From contig NW_023601322.1 of NCBI RefSeq assembly GCF_014898055.3, positions 67,050,740-67,114,739 of the forward strand: 64,000 nt of DNA, read 5' to 3'. Shown here one piece after another: positions 55,109 to 64,000 of this stretch. The notes beneath the pieces were generated by a model. That model was not told the DNA's origin. It saw nothing but the letters and a program-made list of their open reading frames with translations, and made no database searches. The stretch comes from Talpa occidentalis. Lineage: Eukaryota; Chordata; Mammalia; Eulipotyphla; Talpidae. The position numbers were made by a program, and so were the translations under genes. How positions within the stretch are numbered: position 1 is the stretch's first letter; each line of letters begins with the position of its first letter.

Positions 55109-55968
55109 TTAGGTGCTACGAAAGAGAATAAAGCAATAGCCAGACATCACACTGTGCTCTTTCCTTTCTGTGTAGGTGACCATCATTGTAAATGTTAATA
55201 CGTTGCTGCTCTTATGTAAGTAATGGTTTAAAAGCTAGTAGGAAAAACTTTAAGGCAATGCACCAATTTTATATAATTATTTTCCTTAGTCCCCCCCTTC
55301 CATACATACATAAGGCATTGAAAATAAAGATTTGTACTGTTGTCTTTGTTAGCATTTAGGAGTCAAGATTTTGGGCTGTTCATCTTGTTATAGTAAGGAA
55401 GGAAAGATAAAATTCTTTTAAAACAAAGGGGGGACAGTAAGTTTTGCAAACAACTTTGTATAGTATAACTTGAACAATCAGAATAGTTGCCAAAAACATC
55501 AGCTTGAATTTCATTGATTTTAAATATTTGGGATATTAACACCAATTATATATGCTTCCCACCCCTTCTGAAAGTAGAGTATTTTTAAGTCAAAAATAGC
55601 ATGAAAGAAGCAATTACTAATAACTTATATGGAAATGTTCTTAATGTCCTCAGACCCCCAAAACAACACACAACATTGAAATAACACTAACATATAGTAA
55701 ATGCAGGAATAATGTGAGACAGAGCCCCTATAAAGTAGTTTACAGAAGCAGGAGTTTGGCGGGACCACTCTGGATACTGCAGGTTTACGCTGTCTCACTG
55801 CCCACTGCTGCAGAAACCAACACCAAATGATGTTTCCCCCTTTCTACTTTGTAGTAAAAGCAAAAATACTCTTGCTTTCTTCCCTCAGTGAAAAGAGGTA
55901 TTAAAAATCTTTCCTAAAAGTTAATTAGCATAATGAGAAATTAACAGAAACTAGGCATATCTATGTTG
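55109..55968. other. Intergenic, 3' of PCDHB copy C
   Basis: No gene recognised. The proximal part would hold any 3' UTR of copy C. Confidence 0.4.
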
Positions 55969-58362
<2,394 letters not shown>

Positions 58363-58594
58363 TGTTCTTCCTTTCTATAGACTCCAGCGAGGGTGCCCCT
58401 GAACCGTAAAGACCTCCAAATCTGAGACGATGCTTAATATACAAAAGATCTTGGGTATATTCCGGTGAGTAGTCCTTTTTAGAGGATCCACTCGCTCTGT
58501 GACATCCAAGGTTCCTGTGGGCTCCCTGGCTTTGTTGGTAAATTTTGCCTGCTGTTGGAGCAGCAGACTCAGTTCTGGTTTTTTACCTTCTTAT

Positions 58595-58610
58595 CCTGCA
58601 GCGCCACCAT
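58595..58610 (-). promoter_or_regulatory. CSE/CTCF promoter element of PCDHB copy C
   Basis: CCTGCAGCGCCACCAT, 233 bp upstream of the inferred start at 58362. This agreement in spacing also supports the choice of that start. Confidence 0.8.
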
Positions 58611-58614
58611 GTGT

Positions 58615-59126
58615 CTTCATAGGGTTTTACGTTTTCTGGGATTAAGATGGATGCACTATTCCTAATTCTTTCTATAGATAAGTAAGGTTACAATACTACT
58701 TTCACTATCACAGGACCTTTGGGCCAAGGCAAAACAAGAGGAACGTATGAGAACCACACAAGAGAAATAACATGAGTAGGGCCTTTTTTGCTTTCAATAA
58801 TGCAAATTGAATTTGTGGCAAAAAGAAAATATGGACCAGCTTGCTGGGAAGGATATATACAAGAAATTAAAAACATACAATTAGGTATCACTGACAATGT
58901 TTAGAATTATATACTTTTATTGCCTCGATATATGGGAATAATCAGTAACTATATACCTTGGACAAATTATTTAACCTCTCCCTCAGTTTCCTGCTCTGTA
59001 AAATGGAGATAGTAATACCTACTAGATAGGTGTACCTATCAGATAGGGTTGCTGTGAACTGCCCACCTTAGAGATAAGGAAATTGAGGCAGAGAGAAATT
59101 AATCTTATACATACACACAGAGAGAC

Positions 59127-59179
<53 letters not shown>

Positions 59180-59996
59180 TCATGTCATTTGATGGCACCA
59201 GGTAGCTCCGTTTACATAAGTCCATTGCCATGATTAGAAAACACCCAAGATTCAGTCAGCAGTAGAATGCATATGAATTCATGAGCCACATTATCTCAGA
59301 AGTTATCAAGTCAAAATTGTGAAAGAGAAGGCTTAGAGAATTTTTTCTAATATAATGTCTGATAACAGTGGTAATTCTGATATGCTATTTTAGTTAACTC
59401 CACTTTTTATGAGTGAATTTTAAGTTACATTATTTGAAAAAATTCAAATCCAAAGCAGGAAATAAGCCTCTGAGTACTCACAACTAGTTTCATAATTACC
59501 AATATTTTGCATAATCACCTTATTCCCCAGTATTTTTATATCCCAGACAAACTAAATTTTTACCCACGAATACTTCATTATACATTTTGAACTTTAAATG
59601 ACTTAAAAATACCATGCCAATTCCACACCTAGAAATTTTAGTTAATAATATTTTAATATCTATTATCAGATTCTCCATTCTTTCAAAGTCATTGTGGTTG
59701 TTTCAAACAAGATCCACCATGCTTGCATTTGGTTGGTATGTTTTTAATTTCTTTGATTGTGTAAAGGTCCTTCCTCCTTTTTTTCTGTGCCATTGCTGTG
59801 TTGGAAAAACTATAATATTGTCTTCACCTTATGTTTTGGGCTGTGAGGTATTTATTGTTTTTTTTGTCCTTGGACTATATGCATTAGTAATGCATAATAC
59901 TAGCACTACTTTAAGACTTACCAATCTCACATATTAAGAATAGAGCTATGCAAAAAATTATCTGGATATTTGCTAACTAAAGAAAGAGCAGCTATG
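58615..59996. other. Intergenic between PCDHB copies C and D
   Basis: No gene recognised. It contains the (AG)n microsatellite at 59110-59176. Confidence 0.4.
59110..59176. repeat. (AG)n microsatellite
   Basis: AGAGAG run preceded by CACACAGAGAGACAG. Confidence 0.95.
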
Positions 59997-60272
59997 GGGC
60001 CTCCCCGGTGGCACAGCGGTTGAGCGCTGGGTTGCGATGCTGCCCGCGGCCTCTGCGGCGCCGGTTCGATCCCTGGCTGCTCCCCGGCCACCGGAGGAGG
60101 GTCCCACATGGCGCGCACAGACCCCTCCTGCCGCCGCTGCTCCCCTCAGCAGTGTACTTCAGTCCTTCTGCCTGCTCTGCTCCCCACTCTGGCTATGGTG
60201 AATTCTCCCACCCTCCCGCGCTTCTGACTGTACCCAGTGCTTGTATAAAAACAAACAAAAATAAATAAATAA
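59997..60272 (+). mobile_element. Young tRNA-derived SINE
   Basis: Full plus copy with target duplication AAAGAAAGAGCAGCTATG at 59979-59996 and 60273-60290, a perfect 18-base match. Confidence 0.97.
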
Positions 60273-60443
60273 AAAGAAAGAGCAGCTATGAATTAATGTA
60301 ACGAACCTTAATTTCCCCAGAATCTCTAATTAATTTAATGATAATTTGTTTCTCATTAATTTTACATGTAAAACTATTCTTATATCTTCCCCATTCATTA
60401 CTGCATTATATTGAACAAGAAGCTTTTAAAAAATAAACTTTCA

Positions 60444-60752
60444 GGCCTCCCCGATGGACAAGCAGTTGAGCACTGGGTTGCAAAGCTGCCAGCAGCCTCT
60501 GCTGCGCCGGTTGGATCCCCGGGCGCCTGGCGAGGGTCCCACATGGCAGCTCCGGTTCAATCCCTGGCCGCTGGGTGAGGGTCCCACATGGCGCGCAGAC
60601 CTTTCATGCCTCCCGCTTCTCCCCCTCAGTAGTGTACTTCGATCCTTCTGCCTATTCTGCTCCCTGCTCTGGATCTGGTGAATTCTCTCACCCTCCTGCA
60701 CTTCTGACTGTACCCAGTGCTTGTATAAATAAATAAAAATAAATCTTAAAAA
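60444..60752 (+). mobile_element. tRNA-derived SINE with internal duplication
   Basis: Plus copy flanked by AAATAAACTTTCA/AAGTAAACTTTCA. The B-box region through GAGGGTCCCACATGG occurs twice (about 60508-60547 and 60553-60592), making the element about 45 bases longer than its relatives. Confidence 0.93.
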
Positions 60753-60765
60753 AAGTAAACTTTCA

Positions 60766-61740
60766 AATTAAAGAGGAAAAGGCATTGTAAAGGCATATAG
60801 GGACAACTGCACAAAACTAATGTGAAGAGAATACTAAACTGAACCAAACAAAATTATGTAATATTTCTATGCAGAGCCATTATCTTGCCTGTGAAATGAA
60901 GGTCATGTGTTCAGATAACAAGGAAAAGGCATGGATTCATCTTTCAACATTTTTACTTGAGCTTTAGATCAGAAATTTTAATAATAATAGTTGAACAGTT
61001 GATTCAGAAAAGCTGGATTATTGGTTTATAAGGAAATAAAGCTGTGTAGTGTAGTGTATTACATAGATACACTATACATACACTGTTAATTCAAATATAG
61101 AAAAGACTGAGCAAGAAGATGAATATGAGAAAAAAGTTCCTACCTAATAAGGGTGGAACTTGTCAGGTGATACATGATGGTGCATAGTGTCATAGCAAGA
61201 TTCCAGAGTTGGACAGAAGGTGGAGAGATGCAGCTCTGCCATTTATTAGTGGTGACTTTGTGAACCTGCCCAACATCTACTTGCTCATTTCTGAAATTTC
61301 TCCCCTTTTAAGATTCAGTGTTAAAATAGTGAATGGAGAATAGTAAGCACATTTTTTTAAACTGTAATAAAAGAGACTCTACAATCTGTGCTCCTAAAAT
61401 GTAGAGTGGAATCACTTATACAGCACTCTAATAAATCAGGGGAAAGTAGAAAAAAAAAGTTTGATGGCAATGAAAAATAATGTAAACATCTCGATCAGGA
61501 TCTATCATGTAACAGCCTACACATCATGCATGAAAAAAGACATGACACATGCATGGCTTCCTGTGTAGAGGATCCTTAGGGCTAAAGTTGGATCCTTTCT
61601 AAAGCAAAGGTATTTGTTCTATGACTTTAAGAATATTTGAAAAAAAAGTAAAAGCACTCCTCTAGAGGTAATTCAGGATAAATTTCTTAATAGGAATATA
61701 CTCACAGATAGATGACAGCATTTATATATTTCATTCTTTA
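60766..61740. other. Intergenic, 3' of PCDHB copy D
   Basis: No gene or named repeat recognised. It would include any 3' UTR of copy D. Confidence 0.4.

Positions 61741-64000
<2,260 letters not shown>

Overview
This is mammalian nuclear DNA. The window holds the upstream flank and four tandem genes of a clustered protocadherin-beta (PCDHB) array. Three things show this: large single-exon cadherin genes with the PCDHB ectodomain and tail, dense L1 and tRNA-derived SINE insertions, and processed pseudogenes of mammalian genes (RPL21, HNRNPC, a C2H2 zinc-finger gene, and probably a MIA2/CTAGE-family gene). The dominant SINE has a tRNA-like head, a GC-rich right arm and an (ATAA)n tail. I believe this points to a laurasiatherian such as a bat, but I cannot prove the species from sequence alone.

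Region 1 (about 1-12.7 kb) is a layered graveyard on the minus strand. It contains an RPL21 retrocopy cut by the window edge, ERV-L-type pol remnants (RNase H and reverse transcriptase), an antisense LTR, and a gammaretrovirus-like pol (RNase H, integrase, possible env start). That second pol is split by an HNRNPC retrocopy, an L1 3' end and several SINEs. Region 2 (12.7-36.5 kb) holds two head-to-tail-opposed L1 pieces, a MIA2/CTAGE-like pseudogene, a long decayed zinc-finger array and many SINEs. Region 3 (36.5-64 kb) is the PCDHB array. All four genes are on the minus strand, so transcription runs D (cut by the right edge), C, B, A. A 3.3-kb L1, a polyadenylated element I could not identify, two LTRs and more SINEs lie between them.

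Each PCDHB gene is one exon of about 2.4 kb encoding a signal peptide, six cadherin repeats, one membrane helix and a short tail. About 215-235 bp upstream of three of the starts lies the same CTGCAGCGCCACCA element, the known CSE/CTCF promoter site of clustered protocadherins. Copies A, C and D are broken only by small indels, many of them in homopolymer or GC runs, so unpolished sequence is a real possibility. Copy B also carries a SINE with a clean target-site duplication inside its coding exon, which makes it a genuine pseudogene candidate. The last ~1.05 kb of all four genes (EC4 to tail) is almost identical and extremely GC-rich, which fits ongoing GC-biased gene conversion.

I found no convincing new molecular system. 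The most unusual signals are in the retroposons: a recurrent head-only SINE, SINEs that carry short 3' flanking sequence with them, and four places where two retroposons entered the same target site.
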